A DNA stretch of 64,000 nt from Hymenobacter lucidus (GCF_020447265.1 NZ_JAJADR010000005.1:401004-465003), one strand, 5' to 3'. Counted from the stretch's first letter, positions 31,986 to 40,610 are shown. The notes: generated from the sequence alone by a model not told the origin. Made by a program: numbers and translations.

Positions 31986-32982
31986 TCTCCGCGTTGGGGT
32001 CCAGCTCCCAGGTATCATCGAGGCGGGTGCTGCCCGCAGCGCCGAGACTCACGTAGCCCCGGTCGCCGAGGGCAAAGCCGACGGGATAGGTGCGGCCGGC
32101 GCCGGCAAAGTCGGTTTTCTGGGTCCAGGTGTCGGCACTGGGGTTGTATTCCCAGCAGTCGGTTTTGGTGCCGCTGCTGGTGCCCACGGCCACATAGCCT
32201 TTATCGGCAATAACGAAGCTGGCCGCGTTCTGGCGGGGCAGGGCGCTGTAGTCGTAGTCGAGGTCGTCATTGCTGTCGTCGTGGTACACGAGGTCCTTGT
32301 GCTGGGTCCAAAGCTCCGTGGCAGGGTCATACGACCATATATCGGTCTGCAATACGCCGTTGTCGGCGCCCAGCAGCAGGTAGCCGGTGCTACCGATGCT
32401 GAAGGCCGTGGCGCCCATGCGTTTGTTGCCCCCGAAGCTCGGTTTCTGGGTCCAGGCGTCGGTAGCGGGGTTGTATTCCCAGAAGTCCTTTTTGGAATTG
32501 CCGTCGTAGCCGGTGCCCACGTAGCCTTTGTTGCCGATGCTCATGGCCGTGGCATTATAGCGGGCCGAGCCCCCGAAATCGGCCTTGCGGGTCCACTGGT
32601 CGGTGGTGGGGTCGTACTGCCAGAAGTCGCGCAGCTTGTTTACGCCGTCGTAGCCGGTGCCCACGTAGCCCTTGCCATCGGCGGCGAAGGCCACGGCCAG
32701 CTGCCGGCCCACGCCGGGAAAGTCGGCGCGCTGCCGCCAGGTATTGGTGCTGCGGGTGTATTCCCAGAAATCGGTAAACTTGTCGATGCCGTCGGTGCCG
32801 AGGCCCACGTAGGCTTTGTCGCCGATGGTGAAACTGATAGCCGAGTTGCGGGCCAGGCCCTCAAACTGCGAGCGGCTGGTCCAGACGCCCAGAATTTCGG
32901 CCGTGGCGTCGTCGTCTTTGGAGCAGGCCGTGAAGCCCAGCGCCAGAAATAAAAGCAGGGCCAGCGAGAGTAATTTTTTCAT
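31978..32982 (-). CDS. Kelch-repeat lipoprotein
   Basis: A 334-residue lipoprotein (signal ALGFTAC, lipobox Cys at residue 20). The mature protein consists of six Kelch blades with the spacing GYVGTGYD...DFWEYNPATDAWTQK, forming a single beta-propeller. Such propellers usually bind glycans or proteins at the surface. It is cotranscribed with the DUF4270 gene (8-nt overlap), an association I recall from other Bacteroidota. Confidence 0.85.
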   Translation of the reverse strand: MKKLLSLALLLFLALGFTACSKDDDATAEILGVWTSRSQFEGLARNSAISFTIGDKAYVGLGTDGIDKFTDFWEYTRSTNTWRQRADFPGVGRQLAVAFAADGKGYVGTGYDGVNKLRDFWQYDPTTDQWTRKADFGGSARYNATAMSIGNKGYVGTGYDGNSKKDFWEYNPATDAWTQKPSFGGNKRMGATAFSIGSTGYLLLGADNGVLQTDIWSYDPATELWTQHKDLVYHDDSNDDLDYDYSALPRQNAASFVIADKGYVAVGTSSGTKTDCWEYNPSADTWTQKTDFAGAGRTYPVGFALGDRGYVSLGAAGSTRLDDTWELDPNAENE

Positions 32983-33250
32983 ACGGAAAACAGCTAATCG
33001 GTTAGTTAATTTTTCAGGAGGAGCATCGGGAAGGCCGATTCGTTGCAGCGCGCCGACCTTCCTCCCGCTTTTTCACTCACTGACCCAAACCTACCGTCCG
33101 CGTTTCGAGGCTGCCACCGCACTCGGCCACTGCCCCTACTTCCTAGACCAACCCGCCTGTTTCATCGGCCGGAATCGGGCTCCCGGCCCCGCATTGAAAA
33201 GGCCGCAAAGCCGAAAAACCCGGCCCTTACCCTGTCAATCGACAACACAA
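32983..33250. other. Gap between the response-regulator gene and the Kelch gene
   Basis: No gene recognised in this stretch. It should hold the promoter of the Kelch-DUF4270 operon, but I find no clear TAnnTTTG on the minus strand. The terminator of the two-component operon follows at 33251-33290. Confidence 0.4.
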
Positions 33251-33290
33251 AAAAACGCCACTCCGGGCTTGGGCACCGGGTGGCGTTTTT
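33251..33290 (-). terminator. Rho-independent terminator of the two-component operon
   Basis: AAAAACGCCAC (33251-33261) pairs with GTGGCGTTTTT (33280-33290); on the minus strand it runs into eight T residues. It lies 24 nt beyond the response-regulator stop. Confidence 0.85.
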
Positions 33291-33313
33291 GCCGAATTCT
33301 CTCGACGCCGCAA

Positions 33314-34054
33314 TCAGGTCCAGCGACTCAGAAACTGCACGAAGGCTTCCTTGTACTGGTCACTGACGGCCAGCGTGGCGGGCCCGATCTGCACGGTGTT
33401 GCGGCGCACGGCCTCAATCTTATCTAGGGCCACGATAAAGGAGCGGTGGATGCGCAGAAACCGGCGGGCCGGCAGCTTTTCCTCCATAGACTTCAGGCTC
33501 ATAAGGGAAAGCAGCGGCCGGGTAGCGCTGCGCAAATGCACCTTCACGTAGTCTTTGAGGCCTTCCACGTACAGAATATCATCCAGCGCGACGCGCACCA
33601 GCTCATATTCCACCTTCAGAAACAGGAACTCCTCCTCGGCCGGCGCGGCCGGCGCGGGCAGCGGCGCCTGGTTATGCTCGGCGTAGGCCTTGGCCTTGGT
33701 AGCGGCCCGCAGAAACTCCTCGTAGCTGAAAGGCTTCACGAGGTAGTCGAGGGCATCGACGCGGTAGCCGTCGAGGGCGTACTGGTTGAAGGCCGTGGTG
33801 AAGATGATGCGCGGACCGGTGCCGGGCTGGCCCCGGTCGAGCACCCGGGCCAGCTCCAGGCCCGTGAGTTCGGGCATCTGAATGTCGAGGAAAATAAGGT
33901 CCAGATCAGGGTGCTCGTGCAGGCTGCGCAGAGCCTGCACGCCGCTCGAATACTTGCCTACCAGCTCCAGAAACGGCGTTTGCTCGATAAAAGCGGCCAC
34001 CATGCCCAGGGCCAGGGGCTCATCGTCGACGGCAATACACTTCAGCGTGGTCAT
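33314..34054 (-). CDS. LytTR-family response regulator
   Basis: A 246-residue two-component regulator. The receiver domain (residues 1-125) has the acidic pocket (AVDDEPLAL), phospho-acceptor Asp in LIFLDIQMPELTG and the conserved Lys in YLVKPFSYEE; the C-terminal LytTR DNA-binding domain starts about residue 150 (ILYVEGLKDYVKVHLRS) and has RFLRIHRSFIVALDKIEAV. It should be phosphorylated by the kinase encoded just upstream (4-nt overlap). Likely targets are nearby envelope genes, which is inference. Confidence 0.92.
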   Translation of the reverse strand: MTTLKCIAVDDEPLALGMVAAFIEQTPFLELVGKYSSGVQALRSLHEHPDLDLIFLDIQMPELTGLELARVLDRGQPGTGPRIIFTTAFNQYALDGYRVDALDYLVKPFSYEEFLRAATKAKAYAEHNQAPLPAPAAPAEEEFLFLKVEYELVRVALDDILYVEGLKDYVKVHLRSATRPLLSLMSLKSMEEKLPARRFLRIHRSFIVALDKIEAVRRNTVQIGPATLAVSDQYKEAFVQFLSRWT

Positions 34055-35145
34055 ACTATCTGCAAGGTTAAATGAACCCGAAACTCCCCTTCCAGCGTGG
34101 CTTCCTCCACGCGCAAGGTGTAGCGGCCGGGGTAAAGTAAGTCGAGGCGGCGGCGGGTGTTTGCCAGCCCAATGCCGCTGCCTTCGTCGAGGCTGGTGGC
34201 CGGGGCGACAAAGCGCGTATTACTAACTTCGAGCTCCAGCACCTGGGGCGTGGGCTGGCGCACGGCCACCAGAATGCGGCTGGGTTGGGTGGCACTCACG
34301 CCGTGCTTAAAGGCATTTTCGACGTAGGGCAGCAGCAGCATGGGCGCAATCGGCACGTCGCGCACGGGCGCGGGCCACTCCAGCTCCACCATCACCCGCT
34401 CGGTGAGGCGTAGCTTCATCAGGGCCACGTAATCCTGCACGAAGGCCAGCTCCTTGCTCAGGGAAGTCACGTCGGACGGCGTTTCGTAGAGCACGTAGCG
34501 CATCATGCGCGAGAGGGTGTGGATGGCCTGCCGGGCCGCGTCGGCGTCGATTACCGTGAGGGCGTAGATGTTGTTGAGCGTGTTGAAGAAGAAGTGCGGA
34601 TTGATCTGGGCCTTGAGGAAAGACAGCTCAGAGTTTACTTTCTGCTGCTCCAGCTCCTGACGCCGCTGGGTATCGGTTTGCCACTTCTGCACAGCCGCCA
34701 TGCTGGTACTGATGCCTAGTACGAGCAGCGTAGTAAGCAGGCTCATCATATCGAAGCGGCGCGGCCGGGGCCGGAACTGACCTCCGCCCCCGAAATTGCC
34801 ATTACCGCCGGGCGGGCGTAGGTGCTGATCCATGAGCTGCTGCAGGTTCAGCCACGACTCGGTGAGCTGGGAAAGCAGCATTACGGCGGCGGCCGTGAGC
34901 AAAATGGCTACCACAAACCAGCCGATGCGGTTGCGGAATAGTAGCCGGGGCACGCTTACGTAGGCCGTGAGGTAGAAGGCACCCACCCAGAAGGCAAACA
35001 CCAGGACTTGCTTTACCCAGAACTGCGGCGGAATCGAAAACCGGCCCAGAATGGGGTTCAGCAGCAGCAGGCTCAGCCCAAACAGGCCCCATACCAGCAC
35101 ATGAATAAGCGGCGTCAGGTAGCGCCGGATTGGGAAGGATGCCAT
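34051..35145 (-). CDS. LytS-type sensor histidine kinase
   Basis: A 364-residue membrane kinase with four N-terminal membrane segments, an Asn/Gly/Pro-rich external loop (RPPGGNGNFGGGGQFRP), a coiled coil, and the His_kinase domain INPHFFFNTLNNIYALTV (phospho-acceptor His) followed by an ATPase domain with N-box MLLLPYVENAFKHGV and G-box GSGIGLANTRRRL. It senses through membrane helices, with no large periplasmic domain. I prefer the ATG at 35145 over the one 15 nt upstream. It signals to the overlapping LytTR regulator. Confidence 0.9.
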   Translation of the reverse strand: MASFPIRRYLTPLIHVLVWGLFGLSLLLLNPILGRFSIPPQFWVKQVLVFAFWVGAFYLTAYVSVPRLLFRNRIGWFVVAILLTAAAVMLLSQLTESWLNLQQLMDQHLRPPGGNGNFGGGGQFRPRPRRFDMMSLLTTLLVLGISTSMAAVQKWQTDTQRRQELEQQKVNSELSFLKAQINPHFFFNTLNNIYALTVIDADAARQAIHTLSRMMRYVLYETPSDVTSLSKELAFVQDYVALMKLRLTERVMVELEWPAPVRDVPIAPMLLLPYVENAFKHGVSATQPSRILVAVRQPTPQVLELEVSNTRFVAPATSLDEGSGIGLANTRRRLDLLYPGRYTLRVEEATLEGEFRVHLTLQIV

Positions 35146-35319
35146 GGAGCGAAGAGCCAAATCAGAAGCCCAAACCTAGCACAATCCGGGCCGGCGCGCC
35201 CGGGCAATGGACCGCCGCCCGCATTGCCTCGACTGGCGCGGGGCTTTCATCGACCGGTGCGGTGCCCAGCCGCGTGCAAGGAGGTTGGGCAGTTTACGGT
35301 ACCCCGGCCGCCGGGGTAC

Positions 35320-36489
35320 TTAAAATGCTTCGCCGATGCTGAAATACAGCCCCGACGACCCGTCGCGGCCGAAGCCGTAGTCGAGGCGGATGTTGAGCCG
35401 GTCACGGCGGTTGTACTTAAAGCGGATACCGGCCCCGCCGCTGGCCTTCACGGGGTTGTCGGCCAGCGCCCCGAGGGTGTTGCCTACCTGGCCCAGGCTG
35501 CCAAACACGACGGCGTTGACGCGCCAGAACAGGGGCCGGCGCAGCTCGGCCTGCAGGGCCAGCAGCTGCCGGTCGCGGTAGCGGCCGTCGTAGTAGCCCC
35601 GCAGAATCTTGTCGCCGCCCAGGTTGGCCATTTCCCGAAACGGCACGTTGCCGGCGTTAAACTGCCCGATCAGCTGGGTGGCCAGAATGGTTTTGCTGTT
35701 TTTGCTCAGGGGCTGAAAGTGCCGCGCATCTACCAGGAAGCGGCTGAAGCGGTAGTCGCTGCCCAAGGCGCTGCCGTTGAAAAGAGCTGCTACTTCCAAA
35801 TAGTTGCCCTGGAAAGTGCTCAGAATATTGTCGCGGCCATCATAGAGAAACGACGGACCCAGGCCCGACACAGTGCTGTTCTGCTCGTATTCGCGGGCCG
35901 GGCGCTGGAGCAGCAGGCTGGGCCGCTGTTGGGGCGTGCCCTGGTCGATGTTCTCGCGCACCTGCACGTCACGCAGGTTGGTGAAGCGGTATTGCAGGCC
36001 GGCAAAGGTATTGCGGCGCACCTGGCGCAGCACCCGCTGGTTGAGGATGAAGACCTTATACTCAATCAGCGACTCATCGTCGCGGCTGGTGTTGGGCCCG
36101 AAACCGTAGTAGTTGATGGGAAATTTGTAGTAGAAGCTCAGCTCGCCGGAAACCAGGAACCGCTCGCCCGGCGTGAACATATTGTGGTTCAGCTGCACCA
36201 GGCTCTGGTTGTTCTGAGTGCGCCAGGCCAGCAGCCGCGCATTCGACTTGCGCGCGGTGGTATCCTGGCCAAAGCGCCACACGGGCAGCACCGCAATGCC
36301 GTAGCCGATGCCGGTTTCGGGCTGCGAGAATACGATGGGAAAAGGCCAGAAGCTGGGTTTATCCTTCTTGCTTTTTGCGGCGGCCGGCGCTTCGGGCGCA
36401 GCTGTGGCAGGCGGCTCAGGCAAGGTGGTTTGAGCATGGGCACCGGGTGCCAGCAGGCCGCCAAGCAATAAAGCGTACAAAAAGCGCAT
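35320..36489 (-). CDS. Omp85-like outer-membrane barrel protein, paralogue 1
   Basis: A 389-residue protein: signal peptide (MRFLYALLLGGLLAPGAHA), Pro/Ala/Lys-rich linker, then a beta-barrel of about 350 residues resembling the BamA/TamA barrel (FSQPETGIGYGIAVLPVWRF; REMANLGGDKILRGYYDGRY, the last being the conserved GG...RGY element) ending in aromatic F. No POTRA domains are present, so it is a barrel-only member. Closely related to the next gene upstream. Start set at the ATG at 36489, where the signal peptide begins. Cargo unknown. Confidence 0.78.
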   Translation of the reverse strand: MRFLYALLLGGLLAPGAHAQTTLPEPPATAAPEAPAAAKSKKDKPSFWPFPIVFSQPETGIGYGIAVLPVWRFGQDTTARKSNARLLAWRTQNNQSLVQLNHNMFTPGERFLVSGELSFYYKFPINYYGFGPNTSRDDESLIEYKVFILNQRVLRQVRRNTFAGLQYRFTNLRDVQVRENIDQGTPQQRPSLLLQRPAREYEQNSTVSGLGPSFLYDGRDNILSTFQGNYLEVAALFNGSALGSDYRFSRFLVDARHFQPLSKNSKTILATQLIGQFNAGNVPFREMANLGGDKILRGYYDGRYRDRQLLALQAELRRPLFWRVNAVVFGSLGQVGNTLGALADNPVKASGGAGIRFKYNRRDRLNIRLDYGFGRDGSSGLYFSIGEAF

Positions 36490-36595
36490 GCAGATAAGTA
36501 AAGCGGTGGGTTTTATTGCCAAATAAGCAATAAAATATCCTACTCTGGTTGCGCCCAATGAAGTTATCCTGCCTATTGCCCAAGACCCAAAACGA

Positions 36596-36633
36596 CACCG
36601 GGCTTCGCCGAATGAATTCAGCGAAGCCCGGTG
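36596..36633. terminator. Hairpin between the two barrel genes
   Basis: A perfect 13-bp stem, CACCGGGCTTCGC (36596-36608) with GCGAAGCCCGGTG (36621-36633), just beyond the stop of the upstream barrel gene. The minus-strand tail is GTCGTTTTGG, so it could terminate moderately well. Confidence 0.6.
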
Positions 36634-36658
36634 GTGACAGAAGGCAGAAATGTGGGGG

Positions 36659-37864
36659 CTAAAAGGCCTCTCCTACCGCGAAGTAAATGCTGGGAGCAGT
36701 GTCGGTGCCACCGGCGTAGTCGAGGCGGATGTTGAGCCGGTCGCGGCGGTTGAAGCGGAAGCGCAGGCCACCGCCCCCGGCTACTTTGGTACCACTAAGG
36801 CTGTAGTCGCCCACACTATTGCCCACCTGCCCGGCACCGGCGAAAACAGCGCCATCGATGCGCCAGAACAGGTTGCGGCGAATTTCGGCCTGGGCCGTCA
36901 TCATCTGCCGGTCGCGGAAGCGGGATTCGTAGAGGCCGCGCATAATGCCGGCGTTGTTGTAGAGCGAGCCGCCGATGTTGGCGCCCATGCTGGCCAGCTC
37001 CCGAAATGGCACGCTGCCGCTGTGAAACTGCCCCAGGTACTGCAGCGCCAGCGTGGTGCGCTTGGAGCCCAGCAGCGGCCTGAAGTAGCGCAGATCGAGC
37101 TGGTAGCGCTGAAAGTTGTAGTCGCCACCCAGGCCTTTGCCCATAAACAGGGCGTGGGCATCGAGGTAAATACCCTTGTAGGTTGCCAGCACATTGTCGC
37201 GGCCTTCGTAGAGGATCGAGGGGCCGATGCCCGACACCATGCCACCGGCCTGCTCCTGCAGGGGTAAATTCCGGAACAGGCTCGGCCGCATTTCGTTGAT
37301 GTCTTCCAGCACCCGCACCTTGGTGGTATTGGTGAGGCGGTAGCGCACCCCGGCGTAGAGGTTGTGGGCCGTAATGCGCGGCATTATCTTCTCATCGAAC
37401 ACGAACAGCTTGTAGCCAATGAGCGACTCGTCACTGGATTTCGTCTCGTTGCCCAGCCCGTAGTAGAAAAACGACAAATCGTACTGGCTCAGCTCGCCGG
37501 CCAGGTACACCTTCTCATCGGGCGTAAAAATGGTGTGGGTGAGCTGAATGGTGCTTTGCTTTTTCTGGGTGTACCAGGCAATCAGGCGGGCATTCGACTT
37601 GCGCACGGTAGTATCCTGACCGAAGCGCCATACCGGCAAAATGGCCCCACCGTAGCCGAAACCGGTTTCCTGCTGGTAGAACAGCACCGGCACAGGGATG
37701 AAGTTGGGCTTGTCGTCTTCACCCAGCTTAGGCGGCTTAGCTGTACTGGCGGCGGCCGGCACCGGGGCTTCAGGCAGGGCAATATCGGGCACCACGGGGG
37801 CCGTTTGGGCGTGGGCGGCTGCGGCGGCTAAAGTCAGCGCCAGCAGAGGGTACAGGAAACGCAT
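36659..37864 (-). CDS. Omp85-like outer-membrane barrel protein, paralogue 2
   Basis: A 401-residue protein with signal peptide (MRFLYPLLALTLAAAAAHA), Pro/Ala linker and a barrel matching its neighbour: ILPVWRFGQDTTVRKSNARL here against VLPVWRFGQDTTARKSNARL there. It ends in aromatic F after YFAVGEAF, and also lacks POTRA domains. The two genes arose by tandem duplication and are separated by a hairpin, so they may be expressed separately. Confidence 0.78.
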   Translation of the reverse strand: MRFLYPLLALTLAAAAAHAQTAPVVPDIALPEAPVPAAASTAKPPKLGEDDKPNFIPVPVLFYQQETGFGYGGAILPVWRFGQDTTVRKSNARLIAWYTQKKQSTIQLTHTIFTPDEKVYLAGELSQYDLSFFYYGLGNETKSSDESLIGYKLFVFDEKIMPRITAHNLYAGVRYRLTNTTKVRVLEDINEMRPSLFRNLPLQEQAGGMVSGIGPSILYEGRDNVLATYKGIYLDAHALFMGKGLGGDYNFQRYQLDLRYFRPLLGSKRTTLALQYLGQFHSGSVPFRELASMGANIGGSLYNNAGIMRGLYESRFRDRQMMTAQAEIRRNLFWRIDGAVFAGAGQVGNSVGDYSLSGTKVAGGGGLRFRFNRRDRLNIRLDYAGGTDTAPSIYFAVGEAF

Positions 37865-37888
37865 AGGAACGGGTTGGAGCGAAAACAG

Positions 37889-37931
37889 AAGCGGGGCGAA
37901 GCTGAACCGTAACGATTCAGCGGCCCCGCTT
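37889..37931 (-). terminator. Probable terminator of the prenyltransferase gene
   Basis: AAGCGGGGC (37889-37897) pairs with GCCCCGCTT (37923-37931), with an inner CTGAA/TTCAG stem. The minus-strand tail CTGTTTTCG is a weak T tract. Confidence 0.6.
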
Positions 37932-37960
37932 AGCCTAACGCAAGCACCTTGTCTACGGTT

Positions 37961-38872
37961 TTAGCTCAGCGCGACCAATACCATCGACAGCACCCCGGCC
38001 AGCATAATCCACTTGCACCACGCGCTGAGTTGGGCGAAGTCGCGGCGTCGGTCGGCACGAAGCAAGTAGCGGCCCAGCGCCAGGCAGGGCGCCACCACCG
38101 TAATGAGCAGCCAACCGCCCAGCGCCCAGCGGTACTCCTGCAAGCTCTGGGCCGCGCCTCCGGCCACCAGCAGCACTAAGCTCAGCAGGAAAAAGCTAAT
38201 GATCCACTTGGTGCGCGCCACGCCCCACACAATGGGCAGTGTGCGGCAGTCGTGCTCTGCATCGCCGCGCATGTCTTCCACGTCCTTCACGATTTCGCGC
38301 ACCACCGTCAGCAGAAAAGCGGCCAGAGCATACACCCACACCATCGTTTGGCCGGTGCGGGCCTGCAGTTCGGGCAGCAGCACCAGGGCGGCCGTGAGCA
38401 GGGCAATGCTGAGGTTGCCGACCAAAGCCAGCCGCTTGAAGCGCGCCGAATAGCCCCACAGCAGCAGCGCCGAGCCCATGTTCACCACGCCCAGCACCGG
38501 CGACAATGCGCCGGCCAGCACCACTCCCCCGCCCGAGAGCAGCAGGTGGGCCAGCATGGCGTGCCGCCGGTTCACCACGCGCCCCACCACCAGCCGGTCG
38601 GGCCGGTTGATAACGTCAATCTTGACGTCGTAGTAGTCGTTGATGATGTAGCCCGCCGCCGCAATGCTCAGCGAGGTCAGGGCCAGCAGCAGAAAGCGAC
38701 CCGACAGCAAGGCCGCTATCGGCTGGTTGGGATGCAGCAGGCAGCTTTGTACCAGCGCCAGGCACAAGGCCATGATGAGCAGGTTGGGCAGCCGGATCAG
38801 GCGCAAAATGGACCGCCACCCGCCGGAGCCGGCCGGAGCCGTCGAAACCTGCCTGGAGGATGAATGCGCCAT
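37961..38872 (-). CDS. UbiA-family prenyltransferase
   Basis: A 303-residue inner-membrane enzyme with eight or nine membrane segments. The metal-diphosphate motifs are INDYYDVKIDVINRPDR (NDxxD) and KDVEDMRGDAEHDCRTLP (DxxED). This group in Bacteroidota is usually annotated geranylgeranylglycerol-phosphate geranylgeranyltransferase-like; the substrate cannot be read from sequence. I use the ATG at 38872 (MAHSSSRQ); the upstream in-frame ATG adds residues with no family similarity. It stands alone between terminators. Confidence 0.82.
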   Translation of the reverse strand: MAHSSSRQVSTAPAGSGGWRSILRLIRLPNLLIMALCLALVQSCLLHPNQPIAALLSGRFLLLALTSLSIAAAGYIINDYYDVKIDVINRPDRLVVGRVVNRRHAMLAHLLLSGGGVVLAGALSPVLGVVNMGSALLLWGYSARFKRLALVGNLSIALLTAALVLLPELQARTGQTMVWVYALAAFLLTVVREIVKDVEDMRGDAEHDCRTLPIVWGVARTKWIISFFLLSLVLLVAGGAAQSLQEYRWALGGWLLITVVAPCLALGRYLLRADRRRDFAQLSAWCKWIMLAGVLSMVLVALS

Positions 38873-38939
38873 ATAGACCTCAAAAAGAATAGCTACCCAC
38901 TGTGTACTATGTTGTGCGGCCACCAGACCGGCAACAAAA

Positions 38940-38970
38940 AGAAAGCCTCTCCTACCGGGAGAGGCTTTCT
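38940..38970 (-). terminator. Terminator of the cold-shock gene
   Basis: A 13-bp stem, AGAAAGCCTCTCC (38940-38952) with GGAGAGGCTTTCT (38958-38970), and a T5 tract on the minus strand. Confidence 0.88.
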
Positions 38971-39001
38971 GAAAAGCAAAAAATCCGGATAAGCCTTTGG
39001 C

Positions 39002-39196
39002 TTACAGTTTCTTTACATTAACGGCATTCACGCCTTTACGGCCTTCCTGCGTTTCAAATTCTACGCGGTCATTCTGTTGGATCTGGCCCCCGTTAAGGCC
39101 GGTTACATGGACGAAGAAGTCTTCCTTCGTGCCATCTTCTGTAATGAAGCCGTAGCCCTTCGACTCATTATAGAATTTTACGGTTCCTGTTTTCAT
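39002..39196 (-). CDS. Cold-shock domain protein
   Basis: A 64-residue nucleic-acid-binding protein of the CspA family. RNP1 is KGYGFI and RNP2 is DFFVHV, both intact. It acts as an RNA chaperone. Monocistronic, with its own promoter at 39233-39263 and terminator at 38940-38970. Confidence 0.94.
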   Translation of the reverse strand: MKTGTVKFYNESKGYGFITEDGTKEDFFVHVTGLNGGQIQQNDRVEFETQEGRKGVNAVNVKKL

Positions 39197-39232
39197 GAAA
39201 TAAAAAAGAAAATGGATGATTGGATGATCGGG

Positions 39233-39263
39233 TAAATATAAAGGGATTTTGGAAAAACCGCAA
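39233..39263 (-). promoter_or_regulatory. Promoter of the cold-shock gene
   Basis: On the minus strand TTG (39263-39261), 20-nt spacer, TATATTTA (39240-39233). The transcript would have a short A-rich leader of about 30 nt, without the long structured leader of enterobacterial cspA. Confidence 0.5.
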
Positions 39264-39323
39264 TCTACTTTCCCGGCTCTTCCGCTGGCTCAACAATGGG
39301 CAACAGCCTGGCTTTGAGGCCGC

Positions 39324-39830
39324 TTAATACCAGGTTTTCTGGAGCTTCATTACGGCCTCCACCAGCTCGCGCACGGCGCCGTGGCCCCCGTTCTTGCCCG
39401 CCGTATAGTTGCTGATCTGTTGCACGTCGGCGGCAGCATCGGCGGGGCAGGCGGCTACGGCACAGCGCTTCATGACCTCGATATCGGGCATATCGTCGCC
39501 CATGTAGGCAATGGTGGCGGGGTCGAGGCGATAGGTGTTGATGTAGGTGTTAAAGATCTTCATCTTATCATCCACCCCCAGGAAAATATCGTGCACGTCC
39601 AGCGACTCCAGGCGGCGTCGCACACCTTCTTCCTCGCGGCCCGAAATAACAATAACTCGGTAGCCCCGCGCCAGCGCGTGCCGGATGGCGTAGCCGTCGC
39701 GGATATGGAAAGCCCGGGCCTGCTCGCCCGAGTTGAGGGCTAGCAGCGTACCATCGGTCAGCACGCCATCCACATCGAATATAAAGGCTTTAATAGCAGA
39801 TAAGTCCGGACTAGTGCCGTTTGTACGCAT
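39324..39830 (-). CDS. KdsC-like HAD phosphatase
   Basis: A 168-residue cap-less HAD phosphatase: catalytic FIFDVDGVLTDG, the Thr/Ser motif VIVISGREEEGV and the Lys/Asp motifs (KMKIFNTY; YMGDDMPDIEVM). This is the architecture of 3-deoxy-D-manno-octulosonate-8-phosphate phosphatase, needed for LPS core synthesis, though no other kds gene is nearby. Located 42 nt downstream of iscX on the same strand; cotranscription would be incidental. Confidence 0.88.
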   Translation of the reverse strand: MRTNGTSPDLSAIKAFIFDVDGVLTDGTLLALNSGEQARAFHIRDGYAIRHALARGYRVIVISGREEEGVRRRLESLDVHDIFLGVDDKMKIFNTYINTYRLDPATIAYMGDDMPDIEVMKRCAVAACPADAAADVQQISNYTAGKNGGHGAVRELVEAVMKLQKTWY

Positions 39831-39872
39831 AGCAAGCGGGAAAAGAGAAATCGAATCGGGCTGGAATGGTGC

Positions 39873-40112
39873 TTAGTTCTGGTTGTCGCGCCACTCGTAC
39901 ACCCACTTGGCCTGGATCTGCTCCAAGTGGCCCTCGGTGGATTGCTCCCGGGTACCAACGAAATTGGGCAGGGTCAGCACCCACTCAAGCAGATCGGTGA
40001 AACGGATACGGTAGATTTTTGCCTCGTCAAACGAGTCACCGAACTTCTCATAGAGGGCCATAGCAATGTCCTCGTGGTCGTTCCAATGAATAGGGAGTTC
40101 AAAATGGGCCAT
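39873..40112 (-). CDS. iscX: Fe-S cluster assembly protein IscX
   Basis: A 79-residue acidic protein starting MAHFELPIHWNDHEDIAMAL, with the family signature RFTDLLEWVLTLPNF. IscX binds IscS and modulates iron entry into cluster assembly. I start at the ATG at 40112; the longer open frame reads the repeat element at 40120-40216. Upstream on the same strand is a ferredoxin, an ISC-operon partner, so the two belong together although the core iscSUA genes are not in the window. Confidence 0.9.
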   Translation of the reverse strand: MAHFELPIHWNDHEDIAMALYEKFGDSFDEAKIYRIRFTDLLEWVLTLPNFVGTREQSTEGHLEQIQAKWVYEWRDNQN

Positions 40113-40119
40113 CGGGTTG

Positions 40120-40216
40120 AATGTGCTAATGTGCGAATGTGGATAATGTGCTAATACCAGCGGGAAGGGCTGCGGCTGCGTTAGCACAGCCGCACATTCC
40201 CGCATAAGCACATTAA
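40120..40216. repeat. Octamer-built inverted repeat after the ferredoxin gene
   Basis: Arms 40120-40154 and 40181-40216 are imperfect inverted copies. The left arm is AATGTGCT, AATGTGCG, AATGTGGAT, AATGTGCT in a row; the right arm contains the complementary TTAGCACA, CGCACATT, AAGCACAT. It fills the gap between ferredoxin (6 nt from its stop) and iscX. Confidence 0.7.
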
Positions 40217-40222
40217 GAAAGG

Positions 40223-40552
40223 TTAGTGGCCCAGGAATTCCTGGCGGGGTATCAGAATCACGACGTCCTCATTGCCCTGCACTACGCACTGGCAGCCCAG
40301 GCGGGAGTTGATGCGCGGGTCGACGGCGCGGTCGATGAAGTCTTCTTCTTTGTCGCTGATTTCGGGCAGGTCACTCTCGCCTTTGAGCACATAGACGTGG
40401 CAGGTGCTGCAGCCGCAGACGCCACCGCAATTGTGCTGGAGGTGAATTCCATTGTTCAACGCTACGTCGAGCACCGATTCGCCTTCCGCCGCTACGTGCG
40501 TCTGGTCGGGCTGGCCGTCTTGAAACTGGAAGGTAATATTAACGGCTTTCAC
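40223..40552 (-). CDS. 2Fe-2S ferredoxin, ISC type
   Basis: A 109-residue ferredoxin with ligands HNCGGVCGCSTCHVYV (C-x5-C-x2-C, plus an extra Cys between) and a fourth in RLGCQCVV. I use the GTG at 40552 (VKAVNITFQF), where homologues start; the ATG-started frame is longer by 12 residues without similarity. It supplies electrons to Fe-S cluster assembly and is the partner of the IscX gene just downstream. Confidence 0.88.
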   Translation of the reverse strand: MKAVNITFQFQDGQPDQTHVAAEGESVLDVALNNGIHLQHNCGGVCGCSTCHVYVLKGESDLPEISDKEEDFIDRAVDPRINSRLGCQCVVQGNEDVVILIPRQEFLGH

Positions 40553-40610
40553 GGAGTAGAAACTTGAGCAGGGCAGAATTTGGGGCAAAGGTACGCACCC
40601 CGGTTCGTAA

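Noticed and set aside
35008..36471. 487-residue plus-strand reading frame opposite the barrel gene and kinase
   Set aside because: It overlaps two real minus-strand genes in antisense, and its translation shows repetitive Val/Ala/Glu patterns without recognisable domains.
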